64,000 nucleotides of DNA from Spirometra erinaceieuropaei (GCA_902702965.1 CACRXP010000146.1:544337-608336), one strand, 5' to 3'. Shown: positions 1 to 63,480, counted from the first letter of the stretch. Program-made: numbers and translations. The notes: a model not told the origin generated them from the letters alone.

Positions 1-1494
1 CTTCTGCGCCCTCTGATCGACAGTGCCATCCTGGTACTTTTCGAGCTCATCCAGGTAGGTGAAAGTCGATCATGCCACGGTGTCCCCTGTCATCTTAGTG
101 TTCCTCTTTCCGCGTGGACTCATTACTCCTTCGCTACCTTCTGGGGGGTCATTTGTGGGGAGGGTGTGTTAACAAGAACAACTGGAGAGATTAAAGTGGT
201 CATTTCTAGGTTGTTTATCTTCGTCAGCAAGTCGAACAGTCGTAGGACGTGTATGACCTAGGATCTTAACGGGCCAGTTGGTCGTTGAATATCATCTATG
301 TAAACTCCCTAACACTTCGAATATAGACCTGTGTTAGTTTAATTCCAATCGCAAGACCAGAATGTACTGACGCGCTATAATTTTGTGCAAATTTATCGGT
401 TAGTGTAATTTAAAGGGACAGTTGATTCAACATCAAATAGGAAATATGAATAGAAGAGGAACAAGGCACTCACTGTCCAGGGACGTTGGCATGGCAATCC
501 TAACCTAAATGGACGAATTTGGCCCAGGCACAGTCGAATATATGTATTTGCTTGATACAAAGTGATCTTCTCCGATGAAGCTAAATTGATTTAGAATAGC
601 CCCGACGATATTCAATGTTACTGGCATGCGTCAGGTGTCAGACACCTGCGGTGGACAGTCGGTTATAAATGGACGTTTAAGCATCCTGATAGCTTTCATT
701 TTAACTAAGAAGTCATGGTTGGTGTTTTTCACATGGACACGTCATAAGTTTAATCATGCATTCAGACAGTTCAACTCAACTACCACCATTTTTTAACCAG
801 TTGAACGATGAAAGCGTGATATTTCGACAGGACGGCTGGGCCGTAAATTCGGTCTAGCTGACCAACCAGTGGTAGGGGATCAACCAATCATCTCTGAACT
901 TCAATCTCAACCAAATTTAGAATTAGTGAAGAAGGAAGGTAGGTGGTCGAGCACCGGAAACTCCTGTTTATTGTTATGAGCGTTCGAACTCGTGCATGAG
1001 TCCATTGTCGAATTAGAATTAAACAGCGTAGGTTGTTGGTATCTACAATATACGGTCTTCGAACCATTCTTTTCAAAACGAAAACGGCATCATCGGTGAA
1101 GAGGGTGCTATTAGCGGGATGGTTTAGGAGCCTCATTGATAGGATAGAGATCGAGAATATACTGTTTCTCGCATATCTAGACCAGTTTTGCTGAAATCAT
1201 GTCATGAGATCAACGAATTTTCTTCCACGGAAAGGCCAGGGTGGAACGTCTATGACTACATACAGAGCAATGCCAACCACAAAACTCAATTAAATGGTTC
1301 AGTTCGTGGAAATGCGTCATTTGGGACAGGTGCGACCTGACAGTACCTAAATGCCAAACAGGAGAAAATATCTGTGTGTATATTCCCCCAAGCGACACAT
1401 ATTTTGGACTCTAATGATCGGTCTTGTGTATTTCTACCTGCTTGGGGTTCTTCACGTAATCGCTTGCCCCAGCAGTAGTCGACTGTCGTGACTT
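1..1494. other. no gene recognised
   Basis: AT-moderate sequence without a recognisable protein, splice-flanked exon or known repeat. Two minus-strand ORFs (888-1136, 1210-1398) have no family resemblance. The missing UBR-box exons are not here as far as I can read. Confidence 0.5.
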
Positions 1495-2460
1495 AAATTT
1501 CCACGAAGAAAGATCCGGGCTGTGCTGAGATGATAGACTCCTGGACGCCCCCATTGAACCCTCTACCGCTCTTCTCCTTCTCCAAGGACGTCGCTCAAAT
1601 GCCTGGTTTTAGTGCCAAATCGTCCAAGGTTTGTGCCTTGGAGGTCGAGACCCGCTGTTGTGCCCAATAAGTCCGCGCAAGCCGGCTTCACTCACTGTTA
1701 TTTCTCGCGTTTCAGCTATCCATTGCACCAGCCATAAAAAATTGGTATGATTTAAGTCATTGGACAATGATGTTCGTTTTACTTACATGAACCATCCTTG
1801 GTTTTTCTACATTTTGGAGTGGAAGGAGTGGAAGTTTACTCGTACGCTGTGATTGGTTTTTGCCGAAGGAAACGCTCCTTCGAGGTTTTCTTTGAGGAAG
1901 TTCGATTGGATTTTCCCTAAGCAACTAATTCTCAGCCAAATTCATCCACCTAATGGAGGTTAGCCGCTCCACTTATCACGTGGACTCTGCCTTATTAGAT
2001 GATGCCTATTAGATGTCTAGGCTATAACAAGACAGTAACCAGCAGCTGAAAGAGAGAAACTCTCCGTGAAGCCATAAGCACTAATCAAAGTGAAGGGTGT
2101 TTTCGGGCTCTACTGATCTGTTTTATATATCTCCACCTCTCCAGGGTTCACCGCGTCCAACCAACGTAGCACCTCTTAGCCGACCACCACAGCAGCCGTC
2201 AGCCGCCAGAAAGGAGACTTGCATGAAGACGGATCCGGACTGTGCCGAGGTGGTAGACAGCTGGCCACCACCACTAAGCCATCTGCCGCTCTCTTCCGCC
2301 TCCGAGGGCGCCGCTCAAGTGACTGCTTGGATATCAGCGTCGCGCAAAGGGCTTGCCTTTGATGTGGAGGCCCGCTGTCGGGCTCAGCAAGCCCGCGCGA
2401 ACCGACTTCACCCGTTGCTCTTTCCTGCGCCGATTGCTGACCCCTTGGAGGCTCGCTTTT
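1495..2460. repeat. diverged direct repeat pair
   Basis: Bases 1505-1745 and 2222-2455 are paralogous: GATCCGG-CTGTGC-GAG-TG-TAGAC, CGTCGCTCAA / GCCGCTCAAGTG, GAGGCCCGCTGTCGGGCTCAGCAAGCC. The second copy is more GC-rich and open in two frames (2097-2546 plus); I recognise no protein in it. Confidence 0.7.
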
Positions 2461-2546
2461 CAACCGTCCTTTGTAGTAGCCGTTTTCACGAACCTAATGC
2501 GGTAGGCGCCGATGGCGTTTTTTATTCTGCTTACGTATTTCCGTGA

Positions 2547-3647
2547 GGAGTACAACAATTTAATATCATTTGATGAATAGTGATTATGAATTTCTTCAGG
2601 GATCTTGATACGACTAGGTTATTCTGAAAATGCTGACCGATTTAAGAAACGTGCATTTACTGTTGGAAAATATAATTATATCCATATCAAAGTTAATCAA
2701 ATTATGGTCCCTTGACATCTATGCTTCTCTGCCTTTGAGATCGTTTTTGCCTCGGAGATGAAAATCTGCTGTCTTCTATGCTAGGAAATTTTTAAATTCA
2801 GTTTCCAACCAAGTTTTATTCTTGAAAGTTCAATTGCGTAAAAAGGCGTCTAAATGCTTGAAGAAATGGTAATCAGTGGGCGAAACCGATTAATAGAATT
2901 TTGCAGACAGAGGGAGGGCGGGAGACAGGGGAAGGCAGAGAGAAAGGGGAGAGAAAGAGAGAGGGAATGCGAGATCGAGGGAAAGAAGGAGAGGGAGAGA
3001 AAGCATCGAGCACACACCAAAACGCCGAACTTCTTGATTTTCATTGAGCTCATGTGGAACCGCTTTAGGGAACGTTTTCATTTATATTACTGACTGAAAC
3101 CAGATGGTCGTACAGCGTTGAAAAACTGAGGCCAAGTGCCTCAGGCATTCCTCTGAAACTTTGACGTGGGTTTCCTTCAACCTTGCTTTCAGAAGTTCAT
3201 TGTCAATAATGCATGTCGGCTCTCTGCTGTCTTCAACATCACAGTTTTCATGGTCGCTACAGAGTTTCTGAAACTACCTTCGTACTGTCCGATCACGTGT
3301 GGACCCTTCTGGCCATGTTCGCTTGAAATTGGCGGCTGTTTGGGGCGCGTTATGACCGCGTTTGAACTCCCATAATGACAATAAACGCACTTTTTCTTTA
3401 GTCTTCTTTATTAAGAATTTATATGTTTAAAATTTTGACCCCGACAGAAATTATAGAAAAAATATTGAAGAGCGCACATCAGTTATTAAGCATATAAAAT
3501 TTTGCATAAAACGCTGCAAAAATAATAGTTAGATTCAATATTTAAAAGCAAGTCGAAAAATCCGCCAGTATCTAATAGAATAATATAATATCTAATACCT
3601 AATAATATTTAATATCTGATATAATACAACATATCTAGCATTAGCTA
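2547..3647. other. non-coding stretch with purine-rich tract
   Basis: Contains a GA-rich simple-sequence tract (2900-3005) and an AT-rich stretch leading to F1. No supported gene. Confidence 0.5.
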
Positions 3648-4480
3648 CAGAAAGTGGGCTGACTCATGAAATGTCGACCGAAATTCCGAAATGCGTTTTC
3701 GTTTCGAAAGATTAATTAAGTAGAGTTGTAAAACTAATCATCGTGCAGCATAATTCTATAATGATTCAGTTGCCTCAGAATACCGGCCTTCGAAAGAACA
3801 TCTTTCCGGCTGCATGCAAAAATTATACTCTATAAAGACTGACTACGTAAGTAGCATGCATTTTTCTGATCGATTTTTGATGCCCTCAAAATGCAATTAT
3901 ATTTCATGGTAAACGTGCATAAAAATATTCATTCTTTGTCCATTCGATAGAAAATTATGTCTTCATCCAATTTTATCCTCGGAGGAAGGACCTTATTCGG
4001 TTTTCAAATACTTTTCCTATTCCCGAGTAGTTTTGAGCCCGACTTGCCGTTACACTTGCATTCAGGCTTTCAAAACTACAAGCCGTATATTTTCCGCGTG
4101 CGGAAAATCATACATTTCTCTAAGGTATTAGGAGGAGACCACATGAGTTCATAAAATTTAGCAGTGGATTTAAACCATATTGTTGACCTTAGAAGCCGCA
4201 CTGGTATATGAAGAGGCATGACGTTTCATGAACGGCCATTTCGCGGTATTGAAAAATCTCCCAATTAGAAACTTTTTTCGAAAGCGAATTATACCCTTCC
4301 TTCGAGTATAAAACTGGAAGACGTAATTTTCTACTGAATGAGCAAAAGATGAATACTTTTATGCACGGTTACCATGAAATATAATCAAATTTTTAAGGGC
4401 ATAAAAAACCAATGGGAAAATGCATGCTACTTACGTAGTCATTTTTTGCAGAGTATAGTTTTTGCATTCAATCGGAAGAA
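3648..4480. mobile_element. foldback element F1 (CAG terminus, TA flank), 3' truncated
   Basis: Starts CAGAAAGTGGGCTGACTCAT preceded by TA. Inner arms GCATGCAAAAATTATACTCT...GACTACGTAAGTAGCATGC (3812-3860) and their inverse (4422-4472) form a long hairpin. The right terminus is missing. Confidence 0.75.
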
Positions 4481-4954
4481 AAACAAGCATTCACGGCAGA
4501 ATTTATTGGAACGAACAAATTTCCCGACGGTCTCTCAAGTGTAACCTTTCGGTGCATAACAGAGACAAGGAATGAGAAGGATAGAGAGATTTGAACTTCC
4601 GCAGAAAAAATCAATAGAGAACAGCAAAGTCATCGTTTTGGTGCGCGCAGACTAAGCAATAAAAATGGTAACTTAAAAACACAAATGGGGAAGTGGACAC
4701 GCAGAGGGGGTGCGCACATCAAAAGGGCTGAGAGTTACAAGGACGGGCTGAGGTTGACCCCGTGGTCCAACTGTTTGCATAGGTCGGGTTTCGGCGAAGT
4801 TGGGTTCTGCAGCCCCATTTGATTGATATCATACAGTTGAGCCAAATAAAACAAATTTCGTAGGTGCGGTTGCGCTGACTTTGCACGCATCACTTGTTTG
4901 CGCCTTCTTTGCCATTTTACTCAAGCGATTGACTGTTCCTCGGAGGGGGGGAGG

Positions 4955-5350
4955 GGGGGTGGCCTACACGCCGGCCTCAGACACCTCAGGTATTAGTTCA
5001 CACACGTTTCCCTGCGCGTGTGCCGGGCCCTGCTTATGCCTACTTTATCATCTCAATCCAGTGAGTAGTTAAGTTGGCTTGCTAATGTCCTTGTTCGGAC
5101 GGCGTGGAACTCCGTCGGTCTCCCTACATAATGGCCATGTGCTGCAAATTAACACGCAGTCCCCTCTGTGGCTTTCCAGGTGTGACTGCGCCCTGCTTAC
5201 CCTACTAATCCAGCGAGTAGCTGTGTCGCGGGGAGAGTGTGTGCACGCCACCTTCGGTCACACCAAGCATCGGTTCACACACGCTTCCCTTTGCGTGCCT
5301 CGAGCTCTACCTGTACTCTCTTTCCCGTCCTAATCCTGCGGGTGGTTAAG
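4955..5350. repeat. imperfect tandem units of about 130-180 bp
   Basis: TTCACACACGTTTCCCTGCGCGTG / TTCACACACGCTTCCCTTTGCGTG and TCAATCCAGTGAGTAG / CTAATCCAGCGAGTAG / CTAATCCTGCGGGTGG recur in three diverged units. Non-coding. Confidence 0.6.
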
Positions 5351-5637
5351 TAAGCTATGTTACCTTAAATTATTTTAGTTACCTAACCATACGGTATAAA
5401 TCAAGTTAGGCTGAAGGACAAAACCTCGCCCGGGGTTTCTCCCGCCGTATTTTGGCTGCCTCCAATTAGCGGAATATCTCAGTTGTTAGTGCCCGAACTA
5501 ACACTCGGAAGGACTTGTAGGTCGACGGACTGACTGCTTTCTAGGAGGTGTTTCGTAATAGAAGGATGATGAATTTTATTTTCCTGCTTTAGAAGCCATT
5601 TAGTCAGGTGCTCAACTGACCTGGCTGCCAATTGCCT

Positions 5638-6024
5638 TTACGTGCGCCCAATGTACTTGCATCCGCAAGTGCTTGTGAATTCGTAAGGGGAATTTAAGGC
5701 GGCATGCAGTGTCAAGGCATCCTTTGCCCATGGAATTGGGATAGCTTTAGTGGGACTGCTGAATAGGAGTTCGGCTGCGTTGTGTGCTCTTTCAGTGGCG
5801 CATCTTAATAGCCGTTTAATGGTATTTGAAGTGTTGTCACCCGTAGAGGGTAAGGACATTGTAACGGGCTTTTCGGAACTGATTGTCCCGTCAACGTTGG
5901 CCGTAAGTTGTTGCTGTACCTTTTGAATGAAACGTTTTGGATATCCACGTTTAAGCAAGCCTGTTTTGATGCAAGCAATTTCCGCATCCAGTGTCTCACT
6001 AGAGTAAATGTACAGAGATAGCAA
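5638..6024 (-). pseudogene. Penelope-like element, RT thumb to GIY-YIG start
   Basis: Minus-strand frame with GLLKRGYPKRFIQKVQQQL (RT thumb region), NTIKRLLRCATERA and finally TSTCGCKYIGRT, the start of the GIY-YIG endonuclease. The domain ends there, so the element is truncated. The same GIY-YIG subtype appears at 58665. Confidence 0.8.
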
Positions 6025-6687
6025 ATGAGAAGGATACAGAGATTTGAACTTTCACAGAGAAAATCAATAAAAAAATAGCAGGCTTATTGTTTACTACATG
6101 CAGACTAATCAATAAAATGGTAACTTGAAAACACAAGTTAGTAGAGACAACGGGGAAGTTAACACGCAGAGGGATTGCGCTGTTTTGCTGTTTGGCGTTG
6201 TTTTTTTTTCTGTGGAAATTCAAATCTCTGTATCATCTCTATTCGTGATCACCGTTCGGCAATGACAGGCCGCGGTTGATAAGCCGTCGCTAAGTTCGTT
6301 GGTTTCAGTAAATTCTACCGTGTATGCTTGTTTCAAATTCGTGCCGTGAAAATGTTGTTTCGAATACGTGATTGTGTCAAATTCGGCTTTAATGACCCAG
6401 AATGCCACGCGTCTGCCAAACGTGCTAAGGAGGGTTCTTTTATTGTTGGACACCCAGCAAAGGCTCTGTTTAAGTTCTGCATGGGGATAATTGCGGGGAG
6501 TTGGACGTACTAGAAGGCAGATGTCGCGAGGTATCCCCTACTGTAATCAAGTTCACGGTTAAGTTGTCACAGGCGTGTGCAGTCGACCCTTGGATGCCCC
6601 ACTCACACACACGCACCCTTGATTTACATCTTATCTAAGATTTGCATCCATTCAACAAATATCCTCTATACATCCCACCCCCTTTAG

Positions 6688-57775
<51,088 letters not shown>

Positions 57776-57905
57776 AGACCCGCACACTGCTGCCTTCAGT
57801 CTACTCCTGCTAACCGGGCCTGCTGTTCTGAGCACGCTGTCGGCTTAGATTTCATAAAACAAAGTGTTGTGAACTGCATGTCAAAGAGCTACAACGGTTA
57901 CGCGT

Positions 57906-58142
57906 ATGGATCTCATCATGGAAGGGTCGCTGCGGCAAGCGTTCTTCCGCCACCAACTTGGCGTGACCGTCCAATGGCAAGTTAAATGGCTTCAGCTCCT
58001 CCACCTCACTTACAGACTTACAACTACTCTGCACGATGAGGGTCTTCTGGTGAATAATGGTGAAACAGTCAAAGATAACAGTGGACAAAAGGCGGAAGAA
58101 ACTACGCAGAAGTCGGCTAAGGAAGAAGGAACTGGTGGATAG
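57906..58142 (+). CDS. hypothetical small ORF downstream of UBR3-like gene
   Basis: A 78-codon ORF with ATG start whose C-terminus is hydrophilic and lysine/glutamate-rich (QKAEETTQKSAKEEG). I recognise no family. It lies antisense to the intron side of the inverted exon copy and may simply be 3' UTR of the UBR3-like transcript. The opposite strand is also open here, so coding is doubtful. Confidence 0.15.
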   Translation: MDLIMEGSLRQAFFRHQLGVTVQWQVKWLQLLHLTYRLTTTLHDEGLLVNNGETVKDNSGQKAEETTQKSAKEEGTGG

Positions 58143-58194
58143 TTAAAAGTGGCTCGTAGAAGCATAGGAGCGGAGCATAAGAGACGGAACTTGC

Positions 58195-58559
58195 TTCCGT
58201 TCGGCCTCCCGAGCCAGCAGTCTGACGTACTCGCGAGAGAGACGAATGAGAGGAGGCACACAGATTTGCAGCTCGTTCAAAATGGTTGGTGTAAATGTCA
58301 TCTGGGTCGTAAAACGTCGGTGCAGTTTGGGCGTATAAGATCCGACTGGCTACCGGACGATCTACATGACAGCACTAGGTGATGAGGCATGCCAAGGAGA
58401 GGGAGCTTGAGGAACCACTCGCTGGGGAGTTTGTTGGGTAGGGTCCCTTCATGTCATCACTTTGGACGCATTCCTCTGAGGGCATGATTAGAAGGTCCTC
58501 AGGTCCTAGTGGCTGGCCCAGGTAGGCCATCAGGCGGATGAACTCATAAACCGATTCGT
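58195..58559 (-). pseudogene. inverted decayed copy of UBR3-like exon 26
   Basis: On the minus strand this reads ESVYEFIRLMAYLGQPLGPE and later PPLIRLSREYVRLLA, paralogous to exon 26 (48188-48551). It is 365 bases against 364. The copy keeps the acceptor (CATCTCTATAG) and about 80 bases of intron upstream, so it arose by DNA duplication and not by retroposition. An in-frame TAG at 58375-58377 replaces a tryptophan-region codon, and the donor GTAAGT has become GCAAGT. It starts 420 bases past the stop codon of its parent, antisense to it. It adjoins a PLE tail at about 58665. Confidence 0.88.
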
Positions 58560-58664
58560 CTATAGAGATGGACGTAGAGCAGAAGAAGACGCATAACTCA
58601 AGCTGTATCGCAGACATTTCCAGCTGCTGACACCCTTGTACTGTTCTCTACTAATCTCATCCTA

Positions 58665-59060
58665 TACGGAGAGGGCAAGGACACACTACCAGCTCAGACC
58701 ACCTCTATGCGCATTTATTCCTTCACCTGCTCCTATGGGGCAGAATATATTGGTCGCGTTTATCCAAAAGAAATAAAGAACATCTTCCAGCATGGCTAGG
58801 AAAGGGTCAAATAAGGAACATCAACAGGTCGATCCTCGCGCACATGGTAGACACAGACCACCGTGTAGACGCCAAAGAGGCCTTCAGAGTGATTTACAAG
58901 GTCCCGTAAAGCTATCCAAAACTGCTTGGGCAGCGCTTGTTGGCTACGGCAGAGGCGGCCGCAATCAGGTAGGCGGACCGATCCTATGCGCACAGAAGAA
59001 CTTCATACAGGTCCCACAGTTGCCATGGGTCAAAGCCACCAAGCTAGCCACCCACATGTA
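58665..59060 (+). pseudogene. Penelope-like element GIY-YIG tail
   Basis: Plus strand: TTSMRIYSFTCSYGAEYIGR, then NINRSILAHMVDTDHRVDAK and EAFRVIYKVP in a second frame, then MRTEELHTGPTVAMG. Same subtype as the 5638-6024 copy. It borders the inverted UBR3 exon copy. Confidence 0.82.
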
Positions 59061-60779
59061 ATTACCTTTGCCGGGACCCACCTCCTCCCTGGCGCTGACT
59101 GGAATTGTGGTGCTTCACTCTTCCTCTCCCCTCCCCTCTCCAAACTCGAGCTACAGCTTAATTATCTACTTGCCCGTATCTTTTAATTCATTACTTCAAT
59201 AGCCATATAAATGAAGAGAATTTATCGAAAGCAGTCGTATGCTCTCCAAATTGCCTTTAGAACATTAACTGTTAGACTGTGAATGTCCTGGAACTCATGA
59301 GGACAAAGGAGAACCGAACGGAAATCAGATCCGCCGGCGTAACCGACCCTAATGCTGTTTGCATTCTGCTCTAATTTCGCATCACTTCCCTGTCGAATGT
59401 CTTTAGACATGAGCCAAATCGCAAACAAACATAATCCTCGGTAATTTCTTTCGCCTGTTCCATGAACGATGATGCGTAACGTGACCGTATCTTAAACCCG
59501 TGGCTCCGGTCCTCGTTTCATGTTGAGGAGGAAGATGAACTGGGAGAAGGTAGTAGCGATTCTGAATGTTTTGCAACCTTCCGAAAGCCTGGCTGATTGG
59601 TGCATCCGGCATCAACGTTTTCGTCTATTTCGATGGTTTCATACAGGCCAATATGCAGGATTGCGAATTTCCCAGGTCCTCGAAGCCACTTTCGTTGACA
59701 GTTGCCAATGCCTTGTTAAATTCCTCCGTTTGTGCTGGTTGCTACATGACCCCTGTTTTCCCCTCGCTAGTCGTCAGTGGAAGCCAAAGAGATCCAGGCA
59801 CTGTCGCTTGTCCGCGTCAACTGTGGTTGCCAGCACACCGCCCTTCCTGGGCATTAAAATGCTTTCCTTTCAGCCACCATTCGCCGCATATTTGGACAGC
59901 ATGCCGTCTGTTGTGTTTATTCAACACCGCTCCTCACCGAAGGCTTACACCAGCACAGCTGATCACACGAGGCCGTCTCATTATCCCATTTGTCATGGCA
60001 AGTGCTTCCCAGAATGACCGGTTTTCCATGGTGCGCGGCATGATTCCGTTGGAGAATCGCTTGCTTAAATAGTTTCGAAACGCCGAACTCAAGCACTCCT
60101 TCATAATTCGCTAGGATTGATTATATTGAAGCCCTTTGAGAGGCAGAAAAACTAGTGAGGTGGCTGGGTCTAATTTTTTGGCACTTTACTTTAAGGCTAA
60201 TTTCTGCGAATACTTCCATGTTGCAGTTAAACCGTCAATTTGGCAAACATATATTTTCGTCAATTCATCGCCAGGCCTACAGAAATCGAAAATGTGAGGC
60301 GATTACAATGATTACTAACACTCCTTGTTCCCATCCCCCCTCATGAATAGGTCGACGTGTTATGGTGATTGGGACAAGGCGGGAATGTGAGACAGTCTGT
60401 GAGGGATGTTTCTAATTCGAGTACGTGGAGTACACAGTGCTGCCATTAGGGGCTGGGGCGGCGTGCGATAACCATCTGGGGTCAGGGTTAGCCACGGAAG
60501 ACAGAACGCCTGCGTCAACGTCTTCTGATAACATCGCCTTGGATTCGCTAGCCGTATAGCCATTGCCTCGGCTGTAACTGGCGTCTGTTAGCCTAGGACT
60601 TTGGAAAAGCTTGCTGGCGTCGTGTGGACAATCTGAAAGGCTTCTATGGCATCGGCTCGGTGGTTCGTATAGACCAGATGTGCGAGAATAAAACTCGAAA
60701 TCAACGTCACTTTCATGACTGACGCCGATCAGCCAATCCTCTCAAAACATCAAAATGTTATATTTCATACAGATTATCG
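59061..60779. other. flank without recognised gene
   Basis: Two overlapping plus-strand ORFs (59520-60017, 59566-60072) of about 165 codons each run in different frames. Neither shows a known motif or splice context. Possibly decayed PLE sequence, since a PLE tail ends at 59060. Confidence 0.35.
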
Positions 60780-61370
60780 CCGACCTGGCGATTTTTAGGG
60801 GTACGTGACGTTGAACTCATTTGTTCTTGGAGTTTTCAATATTTGGTCTACTTAATGTACTCTTACCCTGGTGCCTACTGTGGGATGAAGGTTGCGACCT
60901 GGTGATTTTTAGGGGTAGGTGACGGTGAAATCATTAGTTTTTCTCGTTTTTCACGCGTCATTTTTGCCCTGGATAGGGTTGTCAGTATCGAATTAGCGCC
61001 CAGAATTCTTCCAATGCACATTCACTGCTCTACACTGACAGTTTTCTTTCTTCAGCGTTTATGCCCTGTGTAAATGGTTTTCATCGAAGAGATTGCGACG
61101 AATTTCTTCATTGCTGTCACCGCATCAGCGCTGATTTCGTTGACGTTAAGGCCGAATGACTTCCAAGACGTCCTACTGGTTGTCAACCTGTAGTTTCTGC
61201 CGTTTTTCTCTTAACCTCCCCCCCCCCCACGGTTTTCATTTACCTTGAATTAATGTTTCTATCTTAACTGAGATTTGGCTCCCATTCAGTCCAATCCAGG
61301 TTTTCAATATTGCGTCTACTTAATGTACTCTTACCCTGGTGCCTACTGTGGGATGAAGGTTTCGGTCTCA
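60780..61370. repeat. direct repeat pair
   Basis: TCTACTTAATGTACTCTTACCCTGGTGCCTACTGTGGGATGAAGGTT occurs at 60848-60893 and again at 61314-61360 in parts almost perfectly. GATTTTTAGGGGTA-GTGACG also occurs twice (60790 and 60904). Confidence 0.85.
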
Positions 61371-61631
61371 TATTTAAGACGACGAGATAGGCTTCCGACG
61401 CCGCATGTCGGGCTGTTCTGTCACTGCGACCTTCAATTGCTAATTACGCGAACGAAGGTGCATCCACATTGGGCGAAAGACGATATTGACAACAGGAATA
61501 CTCTGTTCCATGCATGCTGGCAGCAGCACCAGTTGGTTGCTGTTGCAGCTGCATACGCCATGATGGCCAGGCGATGTGATCTACGCCTTCTCGTTCATTG
61601 AAGACAGTCAGTATGGGAACCGGGGGGAGTG

Positions 61632-63480
61632 CAGTGAGTGACCGATCTCATGAAATGTTGGCCGAAATTCTGCAATGCGTTTTCAATTTGGAAGGATTAA
61701 TTAGGTGGTGTTGTATTATTGATTATCGTGCGGTATAATCTAGCAATATTTCGGACTCGCCAGGATGTCGGCTTGCAGAAACCGCGCACGTCGACCATAT
61801 TTTATGCTTGAAGACAGACTATATTTGGGTTTTGAAAACGTAATCCAATTCCCAAATAATTCTGAGCCAGATCAGCCGTCGCATTAGCGCTTAGCAATTT
61901 CAGCCTACAAAACGCATGCTTTCGCGTAATGAAAATAAGTTATTCCTCTATGCCTTTAAAAAGATACCATTTAGAGTTCATTAAATTTTACAATGGGTGT
62001 GGACTATGTTATGCACTTCCTGAGGAGTATTGGTAAACATACAGGTACGATGCTGCATGAATGTCTTAAACATCGTATAATTAAAAACTTTTTAAAAACC
62101 TAAATATACTCCGTCTCCAAGCATAAAATATAAGGTCGAAAGCAGCTTCCGGAATTAATTTAAAGGTTTCACATATTTGTGCATCACCACTGGCTGAAGA
62201 GTATGGGCGATTGTAGATACAGCCAATAATTGTCTTTCTTTGCGACAAGAGAATAATCGATGCAAATTGGAAATTTCCCGTGAATGAGGAGGCATTTAAG
62301 TAATAGGGGGAGTGCGTTAGGAAGAATTTAAAATAAAGAATACAACCGCCCCCCCCCCCGCCTAGTCGTTCGGTCTTGACGGTAGATATCAAAATCAACT
62401 ATATAAAGAGAATGATCGGGAATTAGAGAATGGGCCCAAGATTATATTATACGTGTAATATTAGGCGTCATTTCGAGAACAATGGCTCTGATTTGGGCCA
62501 TCTTGTTTATAACACACCTGGCATTCAGTAATATAATATCTAATGTTTCGAACATCAAGGCCATTGTCGATGTTATTTAGAAAAGAACTTTGGAGGCGGA
62601 TACGTAAGCTGTGAATGAATGATGCCTGGAGAGAAAGAAGCAGTCAGTCTAGAGTTATGGACGTACGGGAAATCAGCAAGAGAAGGCTGGACAGGAGACC
62701 TAAAGAATGTGGGGATATAGTTTTCGAGCACTGAAGTTCCAGGGGAGTTAGAACAGGGATGGGCAAAAAATATGCTTTATTCCACTCATTTGATTGCAAA
62801 GCACGCCGACCTTATATTTTATGCTTGAAGACGGAATATATTTAGGTTTTAAAAACGTTTTCCAATTCTCTAATAATTTTAAGCCAGATCAGCCGTTGCA
62901 TTAGCATTTAGCGATTACCGTCTACAAGTTTCATGCTTTTCGCGTAAAGAAAATAATTTATTCCTCTATGCCTTTAAAAAGATACCATTCAGAATTAATG
63001 AAATTTTACAATGGGTGCGGACTATGCTATACACTTTATGAGGACCATTGCTAAGCAGACAGGCACGATGCTGTATGAATGTACATTGCACGGTCTTAAG
63101 CATCGTATAATTTAAAACTTTTTTAAAACCTAAACATACTCTGTTCTCAAGCATAGAATATAAGGCCGACGTGATTTGCCACCGAATGAGTAAAGCAAAG
63201 AATATTTTGTACATTTTTTAACAAAATATATTTGAATATATTTGACCATCGAAAATTAATGCGGAAAATGCATGCTGTTTATTTAGTCATTTTCTGCCGA
63301 GTGTGGTTTCTGCAGGAAATCGAAAAGAAGTACATTCAAAATTCACAGCTTGGCGACTCTGAAATTGTCTTGGACTTTGCGGTAAGATAATAGATATCAC
63401 AATCGCACCTAAGTAATCCTTCCAAATCGAGAACGCATTTCAAAATCTCGGACACCGTTTCATGAGATCGGTCACTCGGT
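61632..63480. mobile_element. composite foldback element F5
   Basis: Ends CAGTGAGTGACCGATCTCAT and inverse CCGAGTGACCGATCTCATGA, a subfamily distinct from F1-F4. Inside are two direct modules of about 350-380 bases (61785-62135 and 62805-63175), each itself bounded by inverted copies of a CTTATATTTTATGCTTGAAG-like sequence. A CR1 endonuclease fragment sits between the modules. Confidence 0.72.
62140..62640 (-). pseudogene. CR1-like LINE endonuclease fragment
   Basis: Minus strand: LLNARCVINKMAQIRAIVLE (motif LLNARS--NK--EL) near 62460-62530, then SSFTGNFQFASIILLSQRKT and IIGCIYNRPYSSASGD (motif GCIYRPP) in 62180-62300. Stops separate the pieces. It is enclosed between the two modules of F5. 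Confidence 0.7.

Noticed and set aside
59520..60072. Two overlapping 165-codon ORFs
   Set aside because: They overlap in different frames, have no recognisable motif or splice context, and lie in repeat-rich flank.
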